Shown: positions 44,400-53,259 of the stretch, piece by piece | Position numbering within the stretch: position 1 is the stretch's first letter | Layout of the letters: each line of letters starts with the position of its first letter | NCBI GenBank assembly: GCA_965215775.1 | Contig: CBDCEG010000019.1 | Location: forward strand, 1-64,000 | Direction: 5' to 3' | DNA from: CBDCEG01 sp965215775 | GTDB lineage: Bacteria > Pseudomonadota > Gammaproteobacteria > Cardiobacteriales > Ostreibacteriaceae | Length of the DNA stretch: 64,000 nucleotides | The notes under the pieces: model-generated | Told to the model about the DNA's origin: nothing | The model's input: only the letters and a program-made list of their open reading frames with translations | The model's database searches: none | Translations under genes and position numbers: made by a program

Positions 44400-46377
44400 G
44401 TGAAAAAGTCAAAAAGTAATATAAAATCAATAAATCTAATAAAAAGCTGGTAAATCATAAGCCTAAATACAGAAGCTATGATAATGCAAAAGATAAAAGT
44501 GATGGAAACTTTATTTCCAGAAGAGTTTTTATTTTATTAGGAACTTTTTTTGCTGGATTTTTAACTGTTTTTTATCGTATATTTAGTTTGCAAATAGTAA
44601 ATGGAGATAAATATTCAACAAAATCAAAAAATAACCCGAATTAGACTTGAAATAATACCTCCAGTTAGAGGTAGGATATTTGATAGTAATAACAATGTCT
44701 TAGCTGATAATATTTTATCATATAGCTTGGTAGTTAATCCAATTCGCTCCAATCATGTTGAAGACTTGTTAAAAAGCTTGGATAAATATATAAGATTTGA
44801 AGAAAAAGACTTTAAGAAATACAAAAAAAATAGAATAAAAAAACATATTTATCAAAATATTACGGTTAGAGGAGATTTAACAGAAAAAGAGATTAATAGA
44901 ATATCTGTTGATTTATATTTATTTCCAGGTTTTGATATTGTTCCATCTTACAAAAGAAACTATCCATTTAAAAAACTAACAGCTCACACAGTTGGTTATG
45001 TAAATAATGTAAGTGATAAAGACTTGAAAAAGATGACTAAAGAGGAAAAGAAAGAATACCAAGGAACAGAAAAAATTGGTAGAACAGGGCTTGAAAAACA
45101 TTATGAGGAAAGATTGCATGGTAAAGCTGGCTTTAGGCAGGTAGAAATATCCTCAAGAGGGCGAGTAATTAGAATAATAAAAGAGACCAAAGCAACATCA
45201 GGAGATGATTTATATATATCATTAGATTTGAGTTTGCAAAAAGTTGTGGCAGATGAATTAGCAAAATATAACTTTGATGGGGCGATAGTTGCAATGGATC
45301 CAAATAATGGTGAGATTTTAGCAATGTATTCAAATCCAACATTTGACCCAAGTTTATTTGTTGATGGTATTTCGTCCAAAGATTATTTAAAATTAACAAA
45401 ATCTCCAAGGAAAAATTTATTCAACAGAGCTTTACACGGACGCTACCCACCAGCTTCTACTATCAAACCTCTTATGTCTTTAGCTGCCTTACATAATTAT
45501 GTAATAACACCAGATATTGATATAGATTGCCCAGGAAGTTATGTAATTCCAAATTACCAATATACAAAACGATTTTTTTGTTGGAAGCGACGAGGAGGGC
45601 ATGGAGATGTTGATGTGAAAAAAATCATTGGTAGAGTCATGTGATGTTTTTTACTACAATATTGGTTATCGCTTAGGAATAAAACGAATACATAGTTATC
45701 TTTCTCAGTTTGGTTTGGGCAAAAAAACTGATATAGATTTACCTTCTGAAAGTGATGGTTTATTACCGAATAAAGAATGGAAGCAAAAAAAATACAGCAA
45801 AGGCTGGTTAGTTGGGGATACTTTAAATACAAGTATAGGGCAAGGTTATATGCTTTGCACACCAATTCAAATGGCACAGTTTACAGCTGTTCTTGCTAGC
45901 CGTGGCAAAAGATATAAACCACACTTGTTAAAAGCTTACAAAGAGCCTCTTGCAGGAGTTATTTTTGATATTAAACCTGAAAAACTTCCTGATGTTTCTC
46001 AAGATAATTCAAAAGCATGGAAAATCATAAGCAAGGCTTTGGTTAATGTAGTTTATGGTAAAAAAGGAACTGCAAATAAAATAAAACCTAAATTAGATTT
46101 TAAAATAGCAGGTAAAACAGGGACTGCTCAAGTGTTCTCTTTTAAAAAAGGTAAACGCATAAAGGCAGCTGACCTTAGAAAAAAACTAAAAGATAATGCT
46201 GCATTTGTAACTTATGCACCAGCTAAAAATCCTCAGATAGCTTTGGCAGTAATGTTAGAGAATGCAGAGGGCGGAAGTAAAACCGCAGCGCCAATTGCAG
46301 TTGATATTTTGGAGAAATATTTTAATTCAAAAAAAGAGCAAGAAGAGCAAAATAACCCAGAGGTTAATGATGCATAG
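44400..46377 (+). pseudogene. mrdA: Penicillin-binding protein 2 with apparent frameshifts
   Basis: The elongation-specific transpeptidase. Pieces in three frames give a complete PBP2: a membrane anchor (RRVFILLGTFFAGFLTVFYR near 44512-44572), RIRLEIIPPVRGRIFDSNNN, the active-site region GRYPPASTIKPLMSL (Ser-x-x-Lys as STIK), ESCDVFYYNIGYRLG (SxD as SCD) and KTG in IAGKTGTAQVF. Indels are inferred near 44441-44445 (minus one), 44635-44637 (extra C) and 45630-45631 (extra G). The start is uncertain; GTG 44400 is the best visible. Corrected length would be about 658 residues. Confidence 0.88.
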
Positions 46378-47482
46378 CACAAAAGAAAAATATTTGTTTT
46401 ATATTGATATTCCACTGTTTTTTTCTATTTTAATGTTAATGGCAGCTAGTTGTGTTATTTTGTATTCAGCAGGTGGTGTTGGCACAATGAATTCACAAAT
46501 CTTTCGTTTTGGAATTGCTATTTTAATAATGTTAATGATTTTATTATTGCCTAAAGAGGTAATAATATTTTTCATACCAAGTGCTTATATCGTTACGATT
46601 TTGCTTCTTTTGGCAACATATTTTATTGGTTCAGAAATAAATGGTTCTAAACGATGGTTAAGTATAGGAGTTACAAAAATTCAGCCATCAGAACTTGCAA
46701 AGTTAGTTGTTCCTTTGATGATAGCTTATTACTTGCAAAACAAACAATTACCAATAAAGTTCAGAGATTTGACAGTTTGTTTGATTATAATTTTGGTTCC
46801 AACTGCTTTAGTTTTTATTCAGCCAGATTTAGGAACTTCTATTTTGGTAGCATTTTCTGGTGTTGTTCTTGTATTTCTTGCTGGTGTTAGGTGGAAGCTT
46901 ATTTTATTATCTGTTATTGGGTTAGCTATTGCAATTCCTAGTATGTGGTTTTATGGTGGTATGGAAGACTATCAAAAGGGTAGGGTTTTGACTTTTTTAA
47001 ACCCTGAACGAGATCCGCTTGGTGCAGGTTATAACATAATCCAATCTAAAATTGCCATAGGTTCTGGTGGAATGCATGGCAAAGGTTTTATGCAAGGAAC
47101 ACAAAGTCAATTAGACTTTTTACCAGAGCATACAACTGATTTTATTTTTGCAGTTATTTCGGAAGAGTTTGGTTTTGTTGGGGTAAGTGTATTGTTTTTA
47201 TTATTTGCTTTTGTTATTCTACGAGGTTTTCTGCTAGCAGTAAAAATGAATGATATGTTTTCCAAATTAATTTCTTTAGCAATTATGAGTATATTTTTTA
47301 TTTATTTCTTTATCAATGTTGGTATGGTTAGTGGAATTATGCCTGTGGTAGGTGTTCCTTTACCATTTATAAGTTATGGTGGAACTTCAATTATGACTTT
47401 AATGATTGGTTTTGGTATCATTATGAACTTATATGGAAATTCAAAATTAGAAAAAAAGCATGAATCAACTTATAAACTTTAA
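46370..47482 (+). CDS. rodA: Rod-shape SEDS glycosyltransferase RodA
   Basis: Polymerises lipid II into glycan strands with PBP2 during elongation. The protein has ten hydrophobic segments and SEDS landmarks: INGSKRWLSIGVTKIQPSEL, FIQPDLGTSILV, the long loop ending LPEHTTDFIFAVISEEFGFVG, and VGVPLPFISYGGTS. I place the start at ATG 46370 (CAGAGG six bases upstream), eight bases inside mrdA; ATG 46367 is possible. About 370 residues, intact. Confidence 0.92.
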   Translation: MHSTKEKYLFYIDIPLFFSILMLMAASCVILYSAGGVGTMNSQIFRFGIAILIMLMILLLPKEVIIFFIPSAYIVTILLLLATYFIGSEINGSKRWLSIGVTKIQPSELAKLVVPLMIAYYLQNKQLPIKFRDLTVCLIIILVPTALVFIQPDLGTSILVAFSGVVLVFLAGVRWKLILLSVIGLAIAIPSMWFYGGMEDYQKGRVLTFLNPERDPLGAGYNIIQSKIAIGSGGMHGKGFMQGTQSQLDFLPEHTTDFIFAVISEEFGFVGVSVLFLLFAFVILRGFLLAVKMNDMFSKLISLAIMSIFFIYFFINVGMVSGIMPVVGVPLPFISYGGTSIMTLMIGFGIIMNLYGNSKLEKKHESTYKL

Positions 47483-47504
47483 TAACTTTCAAAAATAAAT
47501 AAAA

Positions 47505-48503
47505 ATGAAACTTAAACTTACAAATATGGCTAAAAACATAACTAAAAAGATAATATACTCAATAGTTCTAATGTCTTTCTATGGATATTCCCAACCTTAT
47601 TCTGAGCATAAAGTTGGGCAGAGTTTTATAAAACAATTTGCTAAAAAATCAACATATTCTGAACAAGATTTAATAAATATATTTAGTAAAGTTAAGCAAG
47701 ATGAAAATATACTTAGAAAAATTTCAAGACCAGCTGAAAAAACAACACCTTGGTTTAAATACAAAAAAATATTTTCTGGAGCAAAAAGACTAGAAAATGG
47801 TATAAAATTTTATAATGCAAATAAACAAATATTAGATGAAGCTTATGCAAAATATGGAGTTTCACCAAGTGTTATTGTTGCAATAATTGGTGTTGAAACG
47901 CGTTATGGTAAGGTTATGGGCAAAGATAAAGTTCTAACAGCACTTTCAACTATTGCATTTGATTATCCTAAACGAGCTAAATTTTTTACTGCTCAGCTTG
48001 AAGCTTTTTTGAAAATAGCAAAAAAAGAAAATATAAATCCATTTATACCAGTTGGTTCTTACGCTGGTGCGATGGGAATGACGCAATTTATGCCAAGTAG
48101 TTATACTGATTATGCGGTTGATTATGAAAATGATGGCAAAATTGATTTGTGGAAAAACCCTAAAGATGCAATTTTTAGTGTTGCAAACTATCTAAATAAG
48201 CATGGTTGGAAAAAAGATGAGTTTATAGTTGATGAAGCTTTAACGCTTGATTACCAAGGAAATTTTAATCATAAACCATTTACAGTTTTGGCAACGCTAA
48301 AAGAACAAGGAGTTTTTCCTGCAAATTTGCTTGTTTTAGATGATGTAACTGTAGGAATATTAGAGCTTGATGGAGAGACAGGGAAAAAACATTTCCTTAC
48401 TTTTAATAACTTTGCTGTAATAACAACTTATAACACTAGCCCGATGTATGCTTTGGCGGTAGCTAATTTAGCCAATAATATAAAAACTAAAGCAAATAAC
48501 TAA
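47505..48503 (+). CDS. mltB: Membrane-bound lytic transglycosylase MltB
   Basis: Cleaves peptidoglycan glycan strands to 1,6-anhydro-MurNAc products in the periplasm. The catalytic Glu lies in VAIIGVETRYGKVMG; other motifs are YAGAMGMTQFMPSSY and the NDGKIDLW calcium-like turn followed by DAIFSVANYLNKHGW. The N-terminus has a signal peptide (to about residue 29) without an obvious lipobox, so it may be soluble or anchored by the uncleaved helix. An internal ATG at 47526 is a possible start. It belongs to the elongation gene cluster. Confidence 0.92.
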   Translation: MKLKLTNMAKNITKKIIYSIVLMSFYGYSQPYSEHKVGQSFIKQFAKKSTYSEQDLINIFSKVKQDENILRKISRPAEKTTPWFKYKKIFSGAKRLENGIKFYNANKQILDEAYAKYGVSPSVIVAIIGVETRYGKVMGKDKVLTALSTIAFDYPKRAKFFTAQLEAFLKIAKKENINPFIPVGSYAGAMGMTQFMPSSYTDYAVDYENDGKIDLWKNPKDAIFSVANYLNKHGWKKDEFIVDEALTLDYQGNFNHKPFTVLATLKEQGVFPANLLVLDDVTVGILELDGETGKKHFLTFNNFAVITTYNTSPMYALAVANLANNIKTKANN

Positions 48504-48567
48504 TTTGGCAAACTTGCTAAATTTTAATAATTTATTAACAATAATTTTGAATAACTAAGGTTCTAAT

Positions 48568-49128
48568 ATGATGAAAGAAATAAAAAACATAACTAAAATA
48601 ACTTTAATTTTTATGAGTTTAGTTTTAACTTTAAGCTGCAGTGCTGGAAGTGGTGGTACAAAAATAGCTAAAAAAACAAAAACAACTGTAACTAAGAAAA
48701 AACATAGCTCTAAAAAAAGTAAGAAGAGTAAAAAAAGCAGAAAAAATAAAAAAAATAAAAACTCAAATAGTAAGTATAAATACACTTATAAAAGCCGTGG
48801 CAGAAGATTTAAAGTGCTTAGAAGTGCAAAAGGATTTAAACAAACAGGCGAGGCTTCTTGGTATGGACCAGGTTTCCAAGGTAGAAAAACAGCAAATGGA
48901 GATAGGTTTGATATGAACGCTTTAACAGCAGCTCACAAAACACTTCCTTTAGGAACAATGATTGAAGTTACAAATTTAGGAAATAATAAAAAAATTATAG
49001 TTAAAGTGAATGACCGTGGTCCATTTTCAAAAGGTAGAATTTTAGATTTGTCTAAACGAGCAGCAAGGAAATTAGGAATTATCAAAAGAGGGCATGGTAG
49101 AGTTCGTATAAAAGCTTTAACTAAATAA
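48568..49128 (+). CDS. rlpA: Septal ring lytic transglycosylase/lipoprotein RlpA
   Basis: 186 residues with a lipoprotein signal (lipobox LTLSC, Cys near residue 24), a strongly basic Lys/Ser/Asn repeat linker (about 40-75), and a double-psi beta-barrel (about 90-185) with GEASWYGPGFQGRKTANGDRF region split as GEASWYGPGF and ALTAAHKTLPLGT, plus NDRGPFSKGRILDLSKRAA. No SPOR domain follows, so it is the short form. Usual position after mltB. The linker would tether the domain across the periplasm. Confidence 0.92.
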   Translation: MMKEIKNITKITLIFMSLVLTLSCSAGSGGTKIAKKTKTTVTKKKHSSKKSKKSKKSRKNKKNKNSNSKYKYTYKSRGRRFKVLRSAKGFKQTGEASWYGPGFQGRKTANGDRFDMNALTAAHKTLPLGTMIEVTNLGNNKKIIVKVNDRGPFSKGRILDLSKRAARKLGIIKRGHGRVRIKALTK

Positions 49129-49207
49129 TTCAATATAGTAAGTCAATACAACAACTTGAGTTTAAAAATCTATGATTTAATAGCTCAATTAATTATAATT
49201 ATTTAAA

Positions 49208-51862
49208 ATGTCAGAAGATAAAGATATAAAAGATAAAAATACAAAAGAAAAATTAGAGGTTAAAGTAACTCATACGCCAATGATTTCTCAGTATTTAAAG
49301 ATAAAAGCAGAGTTTCCTGAAACTTTGCTTTTTTATCGTATGGGTGATTTTTATGAAATGTTTTTTGATGATGCGATTGAAGGAGCAGAATTACTTGAAA
49401 TAACTCTAACTTATCGTGGGAAATCAAATGGTGACCCAATTCCTATGGCTGGCGTTCCTTTTCATAGTGTGGAACAGTATTTAAATAAAATTGTCCAAAA
49501 AGGCAAATCAGTTGCAATTTGTGAACAAATCGGCGATCCAGCAACTTCAAAAGGACCTGTTGAGCGAAAAGTAACTAGAATTATAACCCCTGGGACTTTG
49601 ATAGATGAAGGCTTAATGGAGTCTTCAGCTGATAATATTTTATTATGTTTTTCTAAAGATAATAAAAATAAATCAGGTGGTTTTGCAATTGCATATGTTG
49701 AAATAGGTTCTGCTGTTTGTAAGGTTTTGACAGTAAATAATTTGATAGAACTTGAAACTGAAATTTGCAGAATAAACCCAGCTGAAATTATATTTTCAGA
49801 AAATAACGCTTTTGAAAGTGATGTTTTAAGTAAATATAATAAATCAAAGCTTCCAAATTGGCATTTTGATTATGAAAGCTGTGAGAATAAAGTTAAAAGT
49901 TTTTATGATTTACATAATTTAAATAGTTTAGAACTATTTGATTTGCAAGTAATTTCACTTGGGGTTTTGTTAGATTATTTGCAAAATAGTAATCGCTTAA
50001 ATAAACCAGAAATAAACTTACCTCAAAAAGATAATAACTCTGATTATGTGGTTTTAGATGCGGTTAGTAGAAGAAATCTTGAGTTAATTTATAATATTTC
50101 AGGAGATAAAAAATATTCATTATTGGGTATTTTGGATAATTGCTCAACTTCAATGGGGAGTAGGTTGCTTTATAGATTTATCCAACATCCTTTACTTGAT
50201 AATAAAATTCTAAATCAACGCTTTGATGGAATTGAAGATTTTTGCAATAATCAACAAGCACTTGATATTCAAAAACAATTAAAGTCAATTTCTGATATTG
50301 AGAGAATTAGTGCAAGAATTGCTCTTGCAGTAGCAAAGCCAAAGGATTTGTCAGCCCTTAGAAATAGCCTTTTAGCACTTCCCAAAATCGCTCAAAATTT
50401 CTCAGAATTAACAGCTGATATATTAGTTAATGCAAATTCTAATTTAAATAACTTTTCAGAGTTAGCAGATTATTTGCAAATTGCTATTTTAGAAGAGCCA
50501 GCACTTCATTTGCGTGATGGAGGAGTTATAAATAATGGTTTTGATAGTGAGTTAGATGAGCTTAGAAATTTATCACAAAATGCAAATAAATTTCTCTTAG
50601 AATACGAACAAAAACAAAAAGATGAAACCAAAAATAATAATCTGAAAGTAGGTTATAACAGAGTTCATGGATATTATATTGAAATTAGCAAAGCTTATTC
50701 AAACAATATTCCAACACATTATACAAGGCGACAAACCCTCAAGAACGCCGAAAGATATATAACTGAAGAGCTTAAATTATTTGAGGATAAAGTTCTAAGT
50801 GCAAAAGATAAGGCAATTAGCCGTGAATTATTTTTATATAACGAGCTAATAACAGAGCTACAACAACAAACAGCAAGTTTAAGGAAACTAGCAGTATCAA
50901 TTGCAACTTTAGATGTGCTTGCTAATTTGGCTCAAAAATCAATCCAAGCAAATTATATTCGCCCAGTTTTGACTGATAATATAGAAATAAATATAAAACA
51001 AGGTCGCCACCCCGTGGTTGAAGCATATTCTGGGAAAAGTTTTATTGCAAATGATAGTGTTTTAAATGACAAAGAAAGGCTTGCGATAATAACTGGTCCT
51101 AATATGGGCGGTAAATCTACATTTATGCGACAAACTGCATTAATCTGTATTATGGCGAGAATCGGTTGTTTTGTGCCAGCAGAAATGGCAACTATTGGAA
51201 AAATAGATAGAATTTTCACAAGAATTGGTGCAAGTGATGATTTGAGCAGTGGTAAGTCAACTTTTATGATTGAAATGAGTGAAACTGCAACTATTTTAAA
51301 TTTTGCTAGTAAATATTCACTAGTTTTAATGGACGAAGTAGGGCGTGGCACAAGCACTTATGATGGTCTTTCAATAGCCGTTGCTAGTGCGAAATATTTG
51401 GCAAATACTTGTAAAGCAATGACTTTATTCGCAACACATTATTTTGAAATGACTAATTTGGCAGGCAATAATCAAGCTATTTTTAACCTGCATTTAGACG
51501 CTGTTGAAAATGATGATGCAGTAATATTTATGCATAGTGTAAAAAAAGGTGCTGCTAGTAAAAGTTATGGTTTGTATGTTGCAAATATTGCAGGTGTTAA
51601 TAAAACAGTTATAAATCAAGCTCAAAAAATACTAAATAGTTTAGATAATAAACCAAAACAAAATATCAAAAACTATAACGAAAGCCGACAAAAATCACTG
51701 TTTGATAACTCAGAATTAAAAGCAGATAATTCAGAAGAATTACAAAATTTAAAGGAAGAAAATCAACAAATAATTTCCACTCTAAACTCTATAAATATAA
51801 ATAACTTAACTCCTTTGGAAGCTCTATCAACTTTAGATAAGCTGATTAAGGAACATACATAG
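49208..51862 (+). CDS. mutS: DNA mismatch repair protein MutS
   Basis: Recognises mismatches and recruits MutL. N-terminal mismatch-binding motif FYRMGDFYEMFFDDA, including the intercalating Phe and the Glu; core domain with YNRVHGYYIEISKAYS; ATPase with Walker A TGPNMGGKSTFMRQ, MDEVGRGTSTYDGLS and ATHYFEMTNL. The 884-residue length is standard. The C-terminal tail is Asn/Lys rich. Intact. Confidence 0.96.
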   Translation: MSEDKDIKDKNTKEKLEVKVTHTPMISQYLKIKAEFPETLLFYRMGDFYEMFFDDAIEGAELLEITLTYRGKSNGDPIPMAGVPFHSVEQYLNKIVQKGKSVAICEQIGDPATSKGPVERKVTRIITPGTLIDEGLMESSADNILLCFSKDNKNKSGGFAIAYVEIGSAVCKVLTVNNLIELETEICRINPAEIIFSENNAFESDVLSKYNKSKLPNWHFDYESCENKVKSFYDLHNLNSLELFDLQVISLGVLLDYLQNSNRLNKPEINLPQKDNNSDYVVLDAVSRRNLELIYNISGDKKYSLLGILDNCSTSMGSRLLYRFIQHPLLDNKILNQRFDGIEDFCNNQQALDIQKQLKSISDIERISARIALAVAKPKDLSALRNSLLALPKIAQNFSELTADILVNANSNLNNFSELADYLQIAILEEPALHLRDGGVINNGFDSELDELRNLSQNANKFLLEYEQKQKDETKNNNLKVGYNRVHGYYIEISKAYSNNIPTHYTRRQTLKNAERYITEELKLFEDKVLSAKDKAISRELFLYNELITELQQQTASLRKLAVSIATLDVLANLAQKSIQANYIRPVLTDNIEINIKQGRHPVVEAYSGKSFIANDSVLNDKERLAIITGPNMGGKSTFMRQTALICIMARIGCFVPAEMATIGKIDRIFTRIGASDDLSSGKSTFMIEMSETATILNFASKYSLVLMDEVGRGTSTYDGLSIAVASAKYLANTCKAMTLFATHYFEMTNLAGNNQAIFNLHLDAVENDDAVIFMHSVKKGAASKSYGLYVANIAGVNKTVINQAQKILNSLDNKPKQNIKNYNESRQKSLFDNSELKADNSEELQNLKEENQQIISTLNSININNLTPLEALSTLDKLIKEHT

Positions 51863-51866
51863 TCTT

Positions 51867-51950
51867 ATGAAAAAAACATTATTACTTTTAATAATATTTA
51901 GCATTTTATCTTGCAGTAACTCAACTCAATATAAAATGGAGGAAAAATAA
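51867..51950 (+). CDS. Tiny predicted lipoprotein (27 residues)
   Basis: ATG four bases after the mutS stop. The product is little more than a lipoprotein signal: MKKTLLLLIIFSILSC, then SNSTQYKMEEK. The lipobox ILSC is good. The gene ends directly at the next start (TAA then ATG). It could be a very small lipoprotein or the 5' end of a gene whose body was lost; the next small gene is a truncated Sel1 protein, which supports the latter. Confidence 0.45.
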   Translation: MKKTLLLLIIFSILSCSNSTQYKMEEK

Positions 51951-52253
51951 ATGTTTAACTGGATAAAAATACTAAATAACTGCCCAAAAGAAGCAGATAA
52001 TAGCCCAAAACATTTAGATAGAAAAAGTAAAAAATCATTTAAACAAGCTCGTGAATTAGAAAATATAAACGCTTATAAAAATGCTTTACAAATAAAGAGC
52101 TTATACCAAGAGTCAGCCAAGCTTGGTAATCCATTTTCAATGAATAATCTAGTAAATATTTATTATTATGGATCTGGAGTTCCAGTTGATGAGGCAAAAG
52201 AATTAGAAAAACTTAATATTCCAATGGGAGACCTGCAATGGCACAAATTTTAG
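51951..52253 (+). CDS. Sel1-repeat fragment protein
   Basis: 100 residues, GGAGG five to six bases before the start. One Sel1-type repeat is visible: LYQESAKLGNPFSMNNLVNI then YYYGSGVPVDEAKEL. The sequence ends abruptly after one repeat (LQWHKF). Most Sel1 proteins have several repeats and a signal peptide, which is absent here but present in the preceding 27-codon gene. Possibly two pieces of one degraded Sel1 lipoprotein gene. Confidence 0.55.
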   Translation: MFNWIKILNNCPKEADNSPKHLDRKSKKSFKQARELENINAYKNALQIKSLYQESAKLGNPFSMNNLVNIYYYGSGVPVDEAKELEKLNIPMGDLQWHKF

Positions 52254-52325
52254 TCTATCATAAATATTCAAGAGAGAAAGGTTATGTCAAAAATAAAGCA
52301 AACAATATAAAAAAAGGTAAATAAA

Positions 52326-53117
52326 ATGGTGGAAGATGCAATAAAATATATGGTGACGTTTGAAGGTTTTGTCATATTTCTAATGACTCTTTATATGACT
52401 GAAAGATTTAGAAAGAATAATTTTATTTCTTTTTATTATTTAACTTTTGCATTAATACTTTCTATTATACTTTTAACTCCAGAGGTTATTTATTTAGACG
52501 ATAGTAATATTAGAGGTAAAGGATTAGCATTATTCGCTTTAATAACATCAGAATTCTTGAGCTATATGTTTAATGATGGTTCTTTACCTAGCATATTTAA
52601 GTTTGGAGTAATTCAAGCTATGAATTTCTCTATGCCAATATCCCTGCTATTTATATTAATATTCAGCAAGAAGCAAAATACAATTAAAAATATATTTTCT
52701 TTTAGTCTAAAAGATTTTTTGTTTATATTTTTAAGCTTAGTTATTATAAATATAGTGAATTATTTATCTAGCTTTATTAGCTATTTTGAAAATGATACTA
52801 TGGAACTTTTTATATTGAAGAAAAATTCTTTAAATTTATGGAATATTATTTCTAATATTATTTTAATACCAAGTATTTATATATCTTTGTCTTTGATCTA
52901 TGATAAGAATAAAGTAAGCATGTTCATATTTACACTCTCTACTTTAGTTATGACAGTGATTTTTTCTTCACCGACTTATATCTATGTAATTTTTGCTATT
53001 TTGATGATGATTATTTTAGTTAAATTCAATAAATATAAAATAATATTTTTACGAGTGATAGTGTTTTCATTACTTATAAATTACATTATTAGCTTGGTTT
53101 TATTAAATTTTAAATAA
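52326..53117 (+). CDS. Polytopic membrane protein of unknown function
   Basis: 263 residues, GGTAAATAAA before ATG 52326, about seven hydrophobic segments (near 10-22, 35-52, 66-84, 97-112, 130-150, 175-196 and 205-260). Rich in Ile, Phe and Ser, with no motif I recognise. It stands between the Sel1 fragment and the CPA antiporter and has lower GC than its neighbours. It could be a lineage-specific gene. Confidence 0.5.
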   Translation: MVEDAIKYMVTFEGFVIFLMTLYMTERFRKNNFISFYYLTFALILSIILLTPEVIYLDDSNIRGKGLALFALITSEFLSYMFNDGSLPSIFKFGVIQAMNFSMPISLLFILIFSKKQNTIKNIFSFSLKDFLFIFLSLVIINIVNYLSSFISYFENDTMELFILKKNSLNLWNIISNIILIPSIYISLSLIYDKNKVSMFIFTLSTLVMTVIFSSPTYIYVIFAILMMIILVKFNKYKIIFLRVIVFSLLINYIISLVLLNFK

Positions 53118-53150
53118 AATTAGAGAACAATTATCTTATAAAAATAACAA

Positions 53151-53165
53151 GTTCTAGACTAGAAC
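53151..53165 (+). promoter_or_regulatory. Perfect 15-base palindrome before the antiporter gene
   Basis: GTTCTAGACTAGAAC is a perfect inverted repeat with a single central base, 94 bases upstream of the antiporter start. The downstream sequence is A-rich rather than T-rich, so it is not a terminator on the plus strand. It may be an operator for a dimeric regulator. The remainder of the 142-base gap shows nothing else. Confidence 0.35.
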
Positions 53166-53259
53166 AAAAAATAAATTAAAAGTAGGTTAAAACTTAATTA
53201 ACAAATAAGAACTTAAAAAAATAATATTTCAAATAAACAAACAACACAAAAGGACACAA

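Noticed and set aside
45628..46377. Independent PBP-like gene starting at 45628
   Set aside because: It is the C-terminal half of mrdA, carrying SCD and KTG motifs, after a one-base shift from the upstream half with STIK.
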